Assembly: GCA_020201035.1 (NCBI GenBank) | Contig: JAIVHO010000037.1 | Span: 58,810-122,809 of the forward strand | Length of the DNA stretch: 64,000 nucleotides | From: Bacteroidales bacterium | GTDB lineage: Bacteria > Bacteroidota > Bacteroidia > Bacteroidales > VadinHA17 | Reading direction: 5' to 3' | Shown: in pieces, positions 35,194 to 45,311 of the stretch | Numbering within the stretch: the stretch's first letter is position 1 | Layout: each line of letters starts with the position of its first letter | Program-made: the position numbers and the translations under genes | Notes under the pieces: generated by a model | What the model was told of the DNA's origin: nothing | The model's input: only the letters and a program-made list of their open reading frames with translations | The model's database searches: none

Positions 35194-35948
35194 CTTAATC
35201 GTCCTGTATCATACCTGGAAGGCTTTTCGAGGGGCTCCACAATTCCGGTGTATTCAGAATATCCTGATAGCGACATATCGAGAGTCATTACCGCATTGTC
35301 CTCTCTGAACCTTATATTTTCGGGATACATAGCGTTACCGGAAGCAATGAAGTCTTCAAAATTCATGCTTATTGAGTTATTCTCAATTGTTCCTCTTAGA
35401 TCAGTCAATTTACCAAGCAAACAATCAAATCCTGCAACGTAAGAATCTTTTCCCAGATTTAAAATCAAACTTGCCTTGCCTCCGATACACCTTACCCGTT
35501 CTCCGGAGCCGGCACCTGATGGTAAATCCCCGAACAAAAAAGGCATAATATCCCAGCTCAGCCCGTACTTTCCAATAACTTCCCTTGTTTCACCTTCAGA
35601 ATATATCCTGTTTAATCTGTCAAGAATAATTATTTTATTCTTATCAATATAAATTCTTGCCACTTCTATTGATGCAATTATCCTGACAGATACAAGCATC
35701 TTCCCTTCACTGTCGGATCGAATATTCACGGTAAATCGTCTTGTTTCGCCCCCCTCATTCATGACAACCCTTATCCTGTCAAATCTAAATCCTTTATTTG
35801 TTACGTTCCTGCCGTTCACATCTTCCAAAAATTGCTCTGTGCGAACATTTATATTCTTTCTCTCGTCGGCTGCTGTTCGCCTAAAAACCGAACATGAACT
35901 TAAAATAAAAATCCCGGCCAGGACGGATATTAATTTTACTTTCCGCAT
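35190..35948 (-). CDS. DUF4292 lipoprotein
   Basis: A 252-residue lipoprotein: MRKVKLISVLAGIFILSSCS signal with lipobox. The remainder is beta-rich, with IRSDSEGKMLVSVRI and NRIYSEGETREVIGKYG, and resembles a LolB/LolA-like fold that I associate with DUF4292. In Bacteroidota it is typically next to the TPR and EnvC-like genes, as here, suggesting an outer-membrane assembly role. Both ends overlap neighbours (4 and 13 bases). Confidence 0.8.
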   Translation of the reverse strand: MRKVKLISVLAGIFILSSCSVFRRTAADERKNINVRTEQFLEDVNGRNVTNKGFRFDRIRVVMNEGGETRRFTVNIRSDSEGKMLVSVRIIASIEVARIYIDKNKIIILDRLNRIYSEGETREVIGKYGLSWDIMPFLFGDLPSGAGSGERVRCIGGKASLILNLGKDSYVAGFDCLLGKLTDLRGTIENNSISMNFEDFIASGNAMYPENIRFREDNAVMTLDMSLSGYSEYTGIVEPLEKPSRYDTGRLR

Positions 35949-37657
35949 TTTTCAATCTCCTTCAATAGATATGTTTTACCGGGCTCCTGAACAAGCGCTT
36001 TTTCCCAATAATTGACAGCATCATCGCATTTACCAGCTTTAAAAAGGATAAAACCGTAATGTTCCAGTATTTCAGAATCGTCGGTACCCGTTTCGAGAAT
36101 CGTCTCCATTACTTTCATGGCCCTCCTGTTTTTACCCTGCTTATAGAGTACCCACGCCCATGTGTCGAGATAAGTAACACTTCTATCAATCCCTATTGCT
36201 TTTCGAACCATACTTGCGGCCCTGGGCAGTTCCTGGTTCTGTTCAGCCAGAAAATATGCATAATTGTTAAGAACCAGGGCATCCTCAGGATCAAGCACCA
36301 AAGCTTTCTCATAACTTTCCCATGAATCTTCATAATTCTCCATTTTGTAGTAAATATCAGCCTCCAGAACCAGAATCTGCATCATAAAATCAGGATTTTC
36401 ATTGATCAGTATCCTAATCTTTTTTAATTCATCAAGGGCTTCCCTGTACTTTCCCAGTTCATTTGCCGAATATGCAAGCAACAGCTTAGGCAACGGATAC
36501 ATATTAAACTCTGCTGAAACCCTGCCTGCGTACTGATATAGTTCTTCATTTCTTCCGGATTCGTTCAGCTTCAAAAGCAACTGCTCCCTGGTGGGATAAT
36601 CTCGTGGGAACAGTCGGGCCACCTCACTTAACTTGGATATCTCCTTTTCCGTATCCCCGGCAATTCCGTACAGGGAAGCCAGCGCCAGCATTACTTCCCT
36701 GTTTTCCGGGTGATTTGCTTCAAGCACCATGGCAGACATAATCAGGGACTGTTCCTTCGTTGCAATAAAAGATGAATCAGAAGCAAAACCAGCCAGCAAG
36801 GCTATTTTATCTTCCACCTCTATGGAATCATTTATAAGAAAAACATTCATTCTATCAGTCAGTTCATCGTATCTCTTCTCTTCAAACAGGTAGTCCATAT
36901 ATGAAAGCAGCAGAACAGGATTATCAGGATCACTGGCAAACAACGAGTTATATATCCCTACCGCTTCTTCGCTTCGTCCGGTTTCCCTGTAAAGCTCTGC
37001 CAGCATGCCCTTATAAGCAGTGTTATCTGGAAATTTCAGGCACATCTCTTCAAGCAGCTCTTCTGTCTCCTCTCTTTTTCCCTGTTCATTCAGCGCGTTA
37101 AGCAGATTGTATACAATCTTTTCATCATCACCGTATTTACTCCTGAACCTTTTTAAAATTACCTCTCCTTTGTCTGCATCGCCATTGGCAATATAAAATC
37201 CGGCAAGATTGAACATGGTCTCCTCCTCTTCCGGATATAGTTCTACGATACGTTCAAGAATTACAATTGCTGAGTCAGGTACTCCGGCTGAAAAATAGAT
37301 GTTTGCAAGATTGTTAAGGTACCAGATATTTTGCGGATCATTATTAACGGCTTTACGTCCAAACTGCAATGCGCCCTGAGCATCACCCCTGATAAAAAGC
37401 ATTGATGCTATTTCATAAGGAGCCACTCCACTTTCGGGGTTAATCTCAAGGGCTCTCTGATAGTAGTTAATTGCCTCGCCGGCATTACCGTTCATCTTAT
37501 TTCTTGAACCCTCAACCAGCGCAACGTTATAAAGAACCGTATCGTAACCTGCGGCTTCCCTTTCCGTGACGGAAACCGGTACAATCCTTTTCCCACATGA
37601 AAGCATTACCAGAGTAATAACCGATCCGGTAATAAACCATTTTAAATTCGATTTCAT
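35936..37657 (-). CDS. TPR-repeat lipoprotein
   Basis: A 573-residue protein with about 14 helical TPR units, for example YYQRALEINPESGVAPYEIA and SYEKALVLDPEDALVLNNYA. Start is set at MKSNLKWFITGSV, which gives a lipoprotein signal (VITLVMLSCGK). The track start, 17 codons earlier, would overlap dut. Probably an outer-membrane scaffold working with DUF4292 and the EnvC-like factor; no enzymatic domain is visible. Confidence 0.85.
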   Translation of the reverse strand: MKSNLKWFITGSVITLVMLSCGKRIVPVSVTEREAAGYDTVLYNVALVEGSRNKMNGNAGEAINYYQRALEINPESGVAPYEIASMLFIRGDAQGALQFGRKAVNNDPQNIWYLNNLANIYFSAGVPDSAIVILERIVELYPEEEETMFNLAGFYIANGDADKGEVILKRFRSKYGDDEKIVYNLLNALNEQGKREETEELLEEMCLKFPDNTAYKGMLAELYRETGRSEEAVGIYNSLFASDPDNPVLLLSYMDYLFEEKRYDELTDRMNVFLINDSIEVEDKIALLAGFASDSSFIATKEQSLIMSAMVLEANHPENREVMLALASLYGIAGDTEKEISKLSEVARLFPRDYPTREQLLLKLNESGRNEELYQYAGRVSAEFNMYPLPKLLLAYSANELGKYREALDELKKIRILINENPDFMMQILVLEADIYYKMENYEDSWESYEKALVLDPEDALVLNNYAYFLAEQNQELPRAASMVRKAIGIDRSVTYLDTWAWVLYKQGKNRRAMKVMETILETGTDDSEILEHYGFILFKAGKCDDAVNYWEKALVQEPGKTYLLKEIEKCGK

Positions 37658-37661
37658 AATC

Positions 37662-38093
37662 CTATTTTCCGGTATGACCAAAGCCACCCGATCCTCTTTC
37701 TGTTTCATTTAATACCTCTACCTCCTCCCATGATACCTGTTCATGCCGTGCTATTACCATCTGGCAAACTCTCTCCCCATCATTAATCACAAAATCCTTC
37801 TCTGACAGGTTTACCATAATTATTCCTATTTCACCCCTGTAATCTGCATCAATTGTTCCCGGTGAATTAAGAACTGTCAATCCCGATTTAAGAGCCAATC
37901 CGCTTCTCGGGCGTATCTGCGCCTCATATCCTTCAGGCAGTTCAATAAACAATCCTGTCTTAACCAGCGTTCTCTGCAATGGCCTGAGTACTATTTCCCT
38001 GTCCAGGTTCGCCCTGATATCCATTCCTGCCGACAGGTTGGTTGAATATCGGGGAAGCATGTGCTTTGACCTGTTTACTATCTTAACTCTCAT
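37662..38093 (-). CDS. dut: dUTP diphosphatase
   Basis: A 143-residue trimeric dUTPase producing dUMP and keeping uracil out of DNA. All five motifs appear: [31 protein letters not shown] (catalytic Asp), [13 protein letters not shown] and the C-terminal [11 protein letters not shown] arm. It lies between the flippase and TPR genes with 4-base overlaps or gaps. Confidence 0.96.
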   Translation of the reverse strand: MRVKIVNRSKHMLPRYSTNLSAGMDIRANLDREIVLRPLQRTLVKTGLFIELPEGYEAQIRPRSGLALKSGLTVLNSPGTIDADYRGEIGIIMVNLSEKDFVINDGERVCQMVIARHEQVSWEEVEVLNETERGSGGFGHTGK

Positions 38094-39571
38094 CTATTAA
38101 AAATATTTCGTCCGGTTATAGTTTCGAGTATCCGGTCACGCTTTTCTACCATTATAACAAATGCAATTATAAGAATAGTGTTTACTGATAGTTCCGTTAA
38201 CATATCAGGATAATTGACATTTGCAGCAAAAACAACAATAAGAATAGCTATTAACAGATAAAAAAGTATTCTAAGGGTCTGGTAGGGTACCGGGTAATAC
38301 CTTTTCCCCAGAAAAAATGATGCGATCACCATGGATCCGTAGCAGGCTACATGCGCCCATGCCGAAGCTTTGTAACCATACACAGGTACAAAAGCCAGAT
38401 TTATCACCACCGTGATCAAAGCACCACCCAGAGTTAGTATTGCACCATACCGCGTTAAATCGTTTATTTTATACCACACACTCAGGTTAACAAAAATTCC
38501 ATACAACAGGTAACCCATACTTACTATAGGAACAATAGATAGGGCATCCCTGAGTTTACTATCGATAATATTCTGAAATATTGATATATATAAATTTATC
38601 CCAAGATATATTATCAGTGTGATAATAACAAAATACTTCATCACCTGAGCATAGCTCTCCCTTGCGTCCTTATGACCCGATTTCTCAAAAAAGAAAGGCT
38701 CCACAGCGAATCTGAACATCTGGATAAACAACGACATAAGCACAGCAACCTTATAGCTTGCCCCATATTCACCTACTACGGCCAAACCATCTTCTTCCGG
38801 TGTAAGTCGTCTGAGTATCATCTTATCAAGTGCATCGTTGATTGTACCGGCCAGTCCCCCTATAAGAAGTGGAAGAGAATACGCAAGAAGTCTTTTCCAG
38901 AGTGTATAGCTGAAACCACGTTTTATTGATAATATTTCAGGCAGGAGTAGAATAACGACAAACCCGCTGGCAATCATATTGCAAAAAAAGACATAACCTA
39001 CTCCCAGATCAGGATTATAAAGCCACCCGGGTAATACAGATCCTTTTTTGACCATCTCCGGAGCTATCTTAAGAAAGAAAAGAACCAGGACTATAGTTAC
39101 CAGTACATTAATTATTTTGAGTATACTGAAGCGCAGAGGCCGGTTATCTGCCCTCAGCCTTGCAAATGGAATTGCGGCTATTGCATCAAATGCCAGAATA
39201 AAAATAAACATTCTTATATACACTCTGTTATTCTCATATCTGAGTGCCTGTGCAAAAGAACCGATAAACAGGTTTGCAACAACTACGAAAAAGAGTGAAG
39301 TGACCAACAGGGAAAGAAAAGCCGTTGCAAATACCCTTTCCCGATCCGGACTGGAGGAGGAGTAGCGGAAGAACCCCGTTTCCATTCCATATGTAAGAAT
39401 AACCAGGAAAAGAACCATAAAGGCGTACAGTTCAGTTACAATACCATATTCCGACTCACTGAACACACGGGTATAAAAGAATGTCAGCACCAGATAATGC
39501 AGGAATCTGGGTACAATTGTACCCAATCCGTAAACCAGAGTCTGTCCGGCTAATCTGTTAATATAACTCAC
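38090..39571 (-). CDS. Polysaccharide flippase (MOP/Wzx type)
   Basis: A 493-residue membrane protein with about 13-14 hydrophobic segments. The start [22 protein letters not shown] and [30 protein letters not shown] are typical of the MOP superfamily polysaccharide-biosynthesis proteins. Likely flips a lipid-linked saccharide across the inner membrane, but no glycosyltransferases are adjacent, so the cargo is unknown. First gene of the long minus-strand run; -7 element at 39598. Confidence 0.85.
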   Translation of the reverse strand: MSYINRLAGQTLVYGLGTIVPRFLHYLVLTFFYTRVFSESEYGIVTELYAFMVLFLVILTYGMETGFFRYSSSSPDRERVFATAFLSLLVTSLFFVVVANLFIGSFAQALRYENNRVYIRMFIFILAFDAIAAIPFARLRADNRPLRFSILKIINVLVTIVLVLFFLKIAPEMVKKGSVLPGWLYNPDLGVGYVFFCNMIASGFVVILLLPEILSIKRGFSYTLWKRLLAYSLPLLIGGLAGTINDALDKMILRRLTPEEDGLAVVGEYGASYKVAVLMSLFIQMFRFAVEPFFFEKSGHKDARESYAQVMKYFVIITLIIYLGINLYISIFQNIIDSKLRDALSIVPIVSMGYLLYGIFVNLSVWYKINDLTRYGAILTLGGALITVVINLAFVPVYGYKASAWAHVACYGSMVIASFFLGKRYYPVPYQTLRILFYLLIAILIVVFAANVNYPDMLTELSVNTILIIAFVIMVEKRDRILETITGRNIFNR

Positions 39572-39597
39572 CTGTCTGCTGCCGATTTAAATTGAAG

Positions 39598-39605
39598 CAA
39601 AGATA
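39598..39605 (-). promoter_or_regulatory. -7 element for the flippase-dut-envelope run
   Basis: TATCTTTG on the minus strand, 27 bases before the flippase ATG. Confidence 0.6.
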
Positions 39606-39614
39606 CTAACCTAT

Positions 39615-41930
39615 TTATTCCACTCCCTTTCTGTTGAACAAAATATAACCGAAATTCAAAAAATAGAAAAGCTTCGTTGGTTCTCCGCTGAAATAGTTCA
39701 GGCCGGCACTTACCGGACCAAGCCGGGTCTGATAAATGACGGCGGCCTCAGCTGTGAGATTCAGGCCCGGAAAAAGTTCACTGTAAACCACTTCTCCTGA
39801 AAAATCCTCAACCAATCGGCGCACAGGTGCAAACAGATATACGCCTCCCCTGAAACTAAGTGATGACGTTGATTCCCATACAGGTATCACTCCCCCTCCA
39901 AGATATGAATTCGCCCTGTGGGCCCTGCTGAATAGTTGCCTGCTGAATGGCGTTGGTTCAAATTTATATGAATTGATCAGTGAGGAGGTCAGGTTATTGC
40001 CAGGAGCCCTGTTGCTGATCCTGATATCAACAAGTGATCCAAGATGAAACTTGCCGCTGACACGTGCATAGTTCTCATTGATAAGCCTGATTGAGAACCA
40101 GCCTGAGGGGTCAGTCCATTTTTCAGGCATTGAGAGAGTGTCCTTCACTCCCTCGCTATAATATTCCAATCCTGCATGATAGCTGGCATCGAGTTTCAGG
40201 TAATTACCCTGTGTTGAAAACTGTTTTCGGTTAAGTGTATTTCCCTCAAAACTTAAAGAGGCACTTGCATAAAAATGTTGTGAATTATCAGGATCCACCT
40301 GCTCTTCATACCTCAGTTTTTTATAATAAATATCATCTAACCAGATAAATGATAAACCGCCTCTTATTATTGAATTATTACCTGTTGGCGTTCCGGCTGT
40401 TGCCCTGAAAAAGCTTTCATTCCTCATCACATACGAGGGAGAGATATTTTTAAAAAGAGTTGGTGCTTCGTTCGAAAAGTAGTTCCACCGGTTACCGGTA
40501 ATATTGAAATCTATAAGTAGTCTGCCCTGTTGTGCAATCGATATTCTGTGGGCAATTTTAAATGAAGAATAGTATTGGCCCAGAAATATATTTGCACTGA
40601 ACATATTATAAATATCAGTAAGTGAATGGTAGTTAAAGCCTGCGAAAAACTGGCTGTAGGTTGACATTGAAATTAATCCTCCGATACTGAAGTTGGCTGA
40701 TTCCTTAAGGGAGACATCCAGAAAAAGATTATATTTTCCGCTCTCACTGTTAAAAATAGCTTCCGGAGAAACACTTTTTACATTTTCCTCAGAGGCAAGC
40801 CTGAAATACTCCTGTCGAAGGTGATCAATATCGAACTCTTCATCCTCTCCTGAGATAAGGGTAGAGATATACTCCTTCTGCCGGTCACTAACACCACTAA
40901 TAACAATATTATTGAAAACGGTATCCGGCATCATGTTCCTGAATGCTGATCTTCGTAAATCAATACTTTCGTTTGGTTCCAGCTCAACTTTCAGAATAAT
41001 TGAATCAATAAGAGCCCTTGTATTCCTGTAACCCTCAGCAATCAGCAAGTCTGCCTTATCGAATTCAAGCAGGGAGATATTGTCGAAAGTTGATTCGATT
41101 ACTATTCCCAGAGAATCCGGAATAATAAAATCTGTTTTCTGCATCACCATATTCTCCAGTTGCAGCATAACATCCGTCTTGTCCGGTTTCTTTGACCTGT
41201 TAACAACCTTACTGCCGATAATAAAGTCAGGATTAAACTCATCCATAAGAACCTGATATGGAAAATTGTTATATATACCTCCGTCGAACAACAGAACAGA
41301 ATCTATCATTACCGGTTCAAAATAGAGGGGATAGGCCATTGACGCCTTTACGGCCATTCCCAGGTTACCCCTTCTCAGCACAACAGCCTTTTTATCATAC
41401 ACATCAGCTGCCACGCACCGAAAGGGGATCATCAAATTATCAAAATTATTATCAGAAACAGCATTTGCCCCGCTGGTCATTTCGAGCAATGCAAAGTCGA
41501 TCACCTCGGATGGTACAATATGGGATGGCAGAGAAGGCGATGTCTGATCCTCTACCCGTTTAATTCCGACTGAGAACATTAAGGGTTCATCATCTGACCT
41601 CTTATAGGTAAATCTGTACTTTGAATCGATTCTTCCTGTAGACCATCTCCTGAACTCTTCCGAGGTAACGAGTTTTCTCATCTCTTCCGGGCTATATCCC
41701 ATGGAATAAAGAGATCCAATAATGGCTCCCATGCTGGTTCCCGCAATATAATCAATCCGTATATTACTCTCTTCCAGCGCTTCAATCACCCCGATATGGG
41801 CTATTCCCTTGGCCCCGCCACCACTTAGTACCAGTCCGGTTCCCTGGCCTTTCAAAACAGAAGAAATCATCATAATAACAGCTACAAACAAAATTATGCT
41901 TTTACAGCTGTTCTTATAAATATTGATCAT
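39615..41930 (-). CDS. Patatin-like phospholipase fused to an outer-membrane barrel
   Basis: A 771-residue type Vd-like protein. Signal peptide; patatin domain (~33-225) with GLVLSGGGAKGIAHIGVIEA (oxyanion), GTSMG (nucleophile Ser) and FDGGIYNNFP (catalytic Asp); a POTRA-like section (~330-400, FNNIVISGVSDRQKEYISTLI); and a C-terminal BamA/D15-type beta-barrel of ~16 strands. Known relatives (PlpD/BamA-like) are outer-membrane lipases that process phospholipids. It is divergent from the cyclophilin gene. Confidence 0.92.
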   Translation of the reverse strand: MINIYKNSCKSIILFVAVIMMISSVLKGQGTGLVLSGGGAKGIAHIGVIEALEESNIRIDYIAGTSMGAIIGSLYSMGYSPEEMRKLVTSEEFRRWSTGRIDSKYRFTYKRSDDEPLMFSVGIKRVEDQTSPSLPSHIVPSEVIDFALLEMTSGANAVSDNNFDNLMIPFRCVAADVYDKKAVVLRRGNLGMAVKASMAYPLYFEPVMIDSVLLFDGGIYNNFPYQVLMDEFNPDFIIGSKVVNRSKKPDKTDVMLQLENMVMQKTDFIIPDSLGIVIESTFDNISLLEFDKADLLIAEGYRNTRALIDSIILKVELEPNESIDLRRSAFRNMMPDTVFNNIVISGVSDRQKEYISTLISGEDEEFDIDHLRQEYFRLASEENVKSVSPEAIFNSESGKYNLFLDVSLKESANFSIGGLISMSTYSQFFAGFNYHSLTDIYNMFSANIFLGQYYSSFKIAHRISIAQQGRLLIDFNITGNRWNYFSNEAPTLFKNISPSYVMRNESFFRATAGTPTGNNSIIRGGLSFIWLDDIYYKKLRYEEQVDPDNSQHFYASASLSFEGNTLNRKQFSTQGNYLKLDASYHAGLEYYSEGVKDTLSMPEKWTDPSGWFSIRLINENYARVSGKFHLGSLVDIRISNRAPGNNLTSSLINSYKFEPTPFSRQLFSRAHRANSYLGGGVIPVWESTSSLSFRGGVYLFAPVRRLVEDFSGEVVYSELFPGLNLTAEAAVIYQTRLGPVSAGLNYFSGEPTKLFYFLNFGYILFNRKGVE

Positions 41931-41961
41931 TGCCTGAAAAGTGAAGGTTACTAAAGTTTTG

Positions 41962-41969
41962 TATATTTG
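41962..41969 (+). promoter_or_regulatory. -7 element for the cyclophilin-pheS unit
   Basis: TATATTTG, 80 bases before ATG 42049. It lies inside the longer ORF-track call and so argues for the downstream start. Confidence 0.55.
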
Positions 41970-42048
41970 TAAATCCTTTTTAGAAAACTCCTTAAAGGTA
42001 CAAAACTTTCATGCATCGAAAAATGGGTCAAAACCAAACCGTGATAAT

Positions 42049-42861
42049 ATGAAATCTTCAGTAGTGGCAACAATGTTTATGCTTCTGTTTTCAGGAGCCA
42101 TGATATCCTGCAATGACAACTCCGAAAAGGAGACACTGGTGCTTCTGCGCACTAATTTCGGAGATATAAAAGTCAGGCTGCTCAACAGTACACCGGGGCA
42201 CAGGGACAACTTCATATCTCTTGTTAAGACAGGTTTTTATGACAGTATTCTTTTTCACAGGGTTATCGACGATTTTATGATCCAGGCGGGTGATCCATCC
42301 ACAAAGATGGAGATGAATGACGAGACAAGTGCAAAGTACATTTATACTGTTCCTGCAGAGATCAATGATTCCCTATACCATCGGAAGGGTGTTATTGCCG
42401 CGGCGCGACAGGGAGATCAGGTTAATCCTGAACGTGCATCGTCCGGCACGCAGTTCTATATTGTTGAAGGAAGAACCTTTAACGATGCTGAACTGGATGA
42501 TATTGAAACCCGTATAAATGCCACTGTGCAGCAGGCTGTTTTTTACAAGTATCTGAAGGCCGAAAGGGAGAGAGTCAATGAGTCGGGTGATACAAAAACA
42601 GCGGCAGAGATACAGGAATTTGCTTCCATCCTAACCTATGATGAAATTGCAGAGATGGAGCCTTATGTAATCCCGGAGAGCAGGAGAGAGATTTACCGTA
42701 GTGAAGGGGGCACTCCTCATCTTGACTGGCAGTATACTGTATTTGGTGAGGTAATTGAGGGGATGGAAGTAGTAAAATCCATTGCCTCGGTTGAAACAGA
42801 TAACCGTGACAGGCCGGTTGAGAAAGTAATCATACTGGAGGCAAAGATTGTAAAGAAATAG
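42049..42861 (+). CDS. Cyclophilin-type peptidyl-prolyl isomerase, lipoprotein
   Basis: A 270-residue PPIase. MKSSVVATMFMLLFSGAMISC is a lipoprotein signal; the track's GTG start 36 codons upstream is rejected. Cyclophilin core: FHRVIDDFMIQAGDP (catalytic Arg), GTQFYIVEGRTF and QYTVFGEVIEGMEVV. An extra helical insert of about 70 residues (ELDDIETRINATVQQA to ESRREIYRSEGG) interrupts the core before its last strands, as in some Bacteroidota PPIases. It is followed 32 bases later by pheS. Confidence 0.92.
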   Translation: MKSSVVATMFMLLFSGAMISCNDNSEKETLVLLRTNFGDIKVRLLNSTPGHRDNFISLVKTGFYDSILFHRVIDDFMIQAGDPSTKMEMNDETSAKYIYTVPAEINDSLYHRKGVIAAARQGDQVNPERASSGTQFYIVEGRTFNDAELDDIETRINATVQQAVFYKYLKAERERVNESGDTKTAAEIQEFASILTYDEIAEMEPYVIPESRREIYRSEGGTPHLDWQYTVFGEVIEGMEVVKSIASVETDNRDRPVEKVIILEAKIVKK

Positions 42862-42893
42862 TAAGGGAATATTCCCATGTTAAGAGAGTAAGT

Positions 42894-43934
42894 ATGCTTG
42901 AAAAGATAAGAGAGACGGAAGAGGAGATCAGCTTATTAACAGCTGACAGTGAAGAGGTTCTTGAAGAGCTAAGAATTAAGTATCTGGGTAAGAAAGGGGT
43001 TATTGCCTCACTCTTCACGCAGTTCCGGGAGCTTCCTCCCGATGCAAAGAGAGAGACGGGTCAGCTCCTGAATAATCTTAAGGAAAAAGCAAGCGCCAGA
43101 ATTGTGGAGTTAAAGAACAGCCTTTCCCGTCCAGGCGAAAGTACCATTATTGATGATCTTACACGCCCGGGGGATATTATTCCAACAGGAACAAGGCATC
43201 CTCTCTCGATCGTGAGAAATGAGATTATTTCCATCTTCTCAAGGATTGGCTTTACTGTTTCAGAGGGCCCGGAAATTGAGAGTGATAACAATGTCTTTAC
43301 AAGGCTCAATTTCCCTCCTGAACATCCGGCCAGGGATATGCAGGATACCTTTTATATCAAACGCCATTCGGAGGAGGATTCAAATATCAATGACATCCTT
43401 CTGCGCACCCATACCTCCTCCGTACAGGTAAGGGTAATGGAATCTGAAAAGCCCCCGATCCGTACAATATCACCCGGAAGAGTATTCCGAAATGAGGCCA
43501 TCTCGGCACGGGCACACTGTATTTTCCATCAGGTTGAAGGACTATACATTGACACAGAGGTCTCCTTTGCGGATCTCAGACAGACACTTCTCTTTTTTGC
43601 AAGAGAGATGTTTGGGGAAGATACAAGAATCCGCCTGAGGCCATCCTTTTTCCCCTTTACTGAACCATCGGCCGAGATGGATGTAAACTGCACAATCTGT
43701 GGAGGCAAGGGGTGTAATGTATGCAAGTATTCAGGCTGGCTTGAGGTGCTGGGATGCGGAATGGTAGATCCTGCGGTGCTTGAAAATTGCGGAATAGACA
43801 GTTCTCTCTATACAGGATATGCATTTGGTATGGGAATAGAACGAATTGCCATGCTGAAGTATCAGGTTAATGATCTGCGTCTCTATTTTGAAAACGATAT
43901 CCGGTTTTTGAACCAGTTCAGTTCAGCATTCTGA
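42894..43934 (+). CDS. pheS: Phenylalanine-tRNA ligase alpha subunit
   Basis: A 346-residue PheS, catalytic subunit of class II PheRS. N-terminal coiled coil, KYLGKKGVIASL, motif 2 area RTISPGRVFRNEAISARAHCIFHQVEGLYID, then the cysteine-rich loop CTICGGKGCNVCKYSGW and motif 3 GYAFGMGIERIAML. Complete. pheT is not in the window, so the subunits are encoded separately, as is usual in Bacteroidota. Confidence 0.97.
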   Translation: MLEKIRETEEEISLLTADSEEVLEELRIKYLGKKGVIASLFTQFRELPPDAKRETGQLLNNLKEKASARIVELKNSLSRPGESTIIDDLTRPGDIIPTGTRHPLSIVRNEIISIFSRIGFTVSEGPEIESDNNVFTRLNFPPEHPARDMQDTFYIKRHSEEDSNINDILLRTHTSSVQVRVMESEKPPIRTISPGRVFRNEAISARAHCIFHQVEGLYIDTEVSFADLRQTLLFFAREMFGEDTRIRLRPSFFPFTEPSAEMDVNCTICGGKGCNVCKYSGWLEVLGCGMVDPAVLENCGIDSSLYTGYAFGMGIERIAMLKYQVNDLRLYFENDIRFLNQFSSAF

Positions 43935-43936
43935 GC

Positions 43937-43955
43937 GGAAAAGACCACCTTTTCC
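43937..43955 (+). terminator. Weak stem-loop after pheS
   Basis: GGAAAAG-ACCAC-CTTTTCC begins 2 bases after the pheS stop and is followed by only three T. Confidence 0.35.
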
Positions 43956-44038
43956 TTTGACGGATCTGTCTCTGGCTGTTCAGGTACAAGTCTGTCAGGG
44001 CCCCAAAACTAACGCTACCGGCTGGCAGATCCGGTTGT

Positions 44039-44455
44039 TTACTCCTCTATTATTATCTCGTGCGTAATTGATGCACTCTGCCGCAGACTGTATGTTACTC
44101 CGCAATACTTCTCCTGGGATAGATTTACAGCCGTCTCTACCTTATCCCGCGGAATATTAAGGCCTTTGATAATATATATGATATGAATAGTGTCAAAATG
44201 CCTGGGATGCTCCTCTGTAATATTACCAGACACCTCAATTCTCAGATCATCAAATGGCACCCTCATTTTTCTCAGCATAGATACAACATCCATTCCCGTG
44301 CATCCTCCAATTGAAGCGAGCATCAGATTTTTTGGTTTGGGACCCCTGTTTTCCCCTCCAAATTCAGGAGCTGAATCAATCATTAAATGATGTCCGTCAA
44401 TCTCAATGTCAAAGGCCATTTCTCCTTTTAACCGAATGTTTACCGACTCCGCCAT
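44039..44455 (-). CDS. OsmC/Ohr family protein
   Basis: A 138-residue OsmC-fold protein. ENRGPKPKNLMLASIGGCTGMDVVSMLRKMRV contains the first redox cysteine and EKYCGVTYSLRQS the second, so the thiol-peroxidase dyad is intact. Relatives reduce organic hydroperoxides; some are of unknown function. Singleton between pheS and the divergent Crp/Fnr gene. Confidence 0.9.
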   Translation of the reverse strand: MAESVNIRLKGEMAFDIEIDGHHLMIDSAPEFGGENRGPKPKNLMLASIGGCTGMDVVSMLRKMRVPFDDLRIEVSGNITEEHPRHFDTIHIIYIIKGLNIPRDKVETAVNLSQEKYCGVTYSLRQSASITHEIIIEE

Positions 44456-44566
44456 AATTGGTTCAGAATTAATTAATTTTTTACTTTCTTTGTAAAAATA
44501 ACCATTATTTCAGAACCATGAATTATTTGGTTATTCTATTATAAAATATTTCATACCTTATTTTTA

Positions 44567-45274
44567 ATGAGGCCTAAAGAGATACATATTCCATTCTGTG
44601 ATACCTGCCCGGTACATCAGAATTCCGTATTCAGGCATCTCACAAAGGAAGAGACTGACCTTATCAATTTTGAAAAGGAGCACAGGCATTTAAAGCGTGG
44701 AGATGTCCTTTATACAGAGGGAAGCCGCATCAGTGGATTCTACTGCATCAATAATGGCATCATAAAGGTTTACAAAACCGGAATCGATGGCAAGGAACAG
44801 ATAATAAGGTTTGCAAAGAAAGGAGATTTAATTGCGTACCGGTCGGTACTCAGCAACGAAACAGCCTGTACTTCTGCCAAGGTAATAGAAGATTCCACGG
44901 TCTGTTTTATTCCCTCCAACCTGCTTATCACATTCGTCAGGGAGAATCCCTCCTTTGCCATGGAGATTATGAAGCTGACCTGCCAGGAGCTGGCTGAAGC
45001 AAATGCATATATTACCGACATCGCTCAAAAGACCGTGAGGGAAAGACTTGCGGAGATATTGCTGCATCTTATCGATGAGTTTGGGCTCGATGAGCAGAAC
45101 TACCTCAGGATTACGCTTACAAGAGAGGAGCTGGCAAATATTGTTGGAACAGCAACTGAATCAGTAATCAGGTTACTATCCGAATTTAAATCTGATAATC
45201 TGATTGCCCTTAATGGTCGCCGCATTAAGATAATAAACAGAAAGATTCTTGAGAAGATCAGTAATATCTTCTGA
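44567..45274 (+). CDS. Crp/Fnr family regulator
   Basis: A 235-residue transcription factor: cyclic-nucleotide-binding-like beta-roll (HLKRGDVLYTEGSRISGFYCINNGIIKVYK), dimer helix, and winged HTH (LTREELANIVGTATESVIRLLSEFK). The N-terminus carries CDTCPVHQNSVF, two cysteines only, so an FNR-like 4Fe-4S cluster is not assured. The pattern NCxxCxxxxxSVF is common in Bacteroidota regulators of oxygen or nitrogen oxide response. It may control the divergent osmC gene, from which it is 111 bases away. Confidence 0.9.
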   Translation: MRPKEIHIPFCDTCPVHQNSVFRHLTKEETDLINFEKEHRHLKRGDVLYTEGSRISGFYCINNGIIKVYKTGIDGKEQIIRFAKKGDLIAYRSVLSNETACTSAKVIEDSTVCFIPSNLLITFVRENPSFAMEIMKLTCQELAEANAYITDIAQKTVRERLAEILLHLIDEFGLDEQNYLRITLTREELANIVGTATESVIRLLSEFKSDNLIALNGRRIKIINRKILEKISNIF

Positions 45275-45311
45275 AATCCTGCCTGTTCGGGCAGAACACA
45301 CCCTGTTGTAA

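Noticed and set aside
41941-42048. N-terminal extension of the cyclophilin ORF from GTG
   Set aside because: It would place the promoter in the coding region and hide the lipoprotein signal beginning at ATG 42049.
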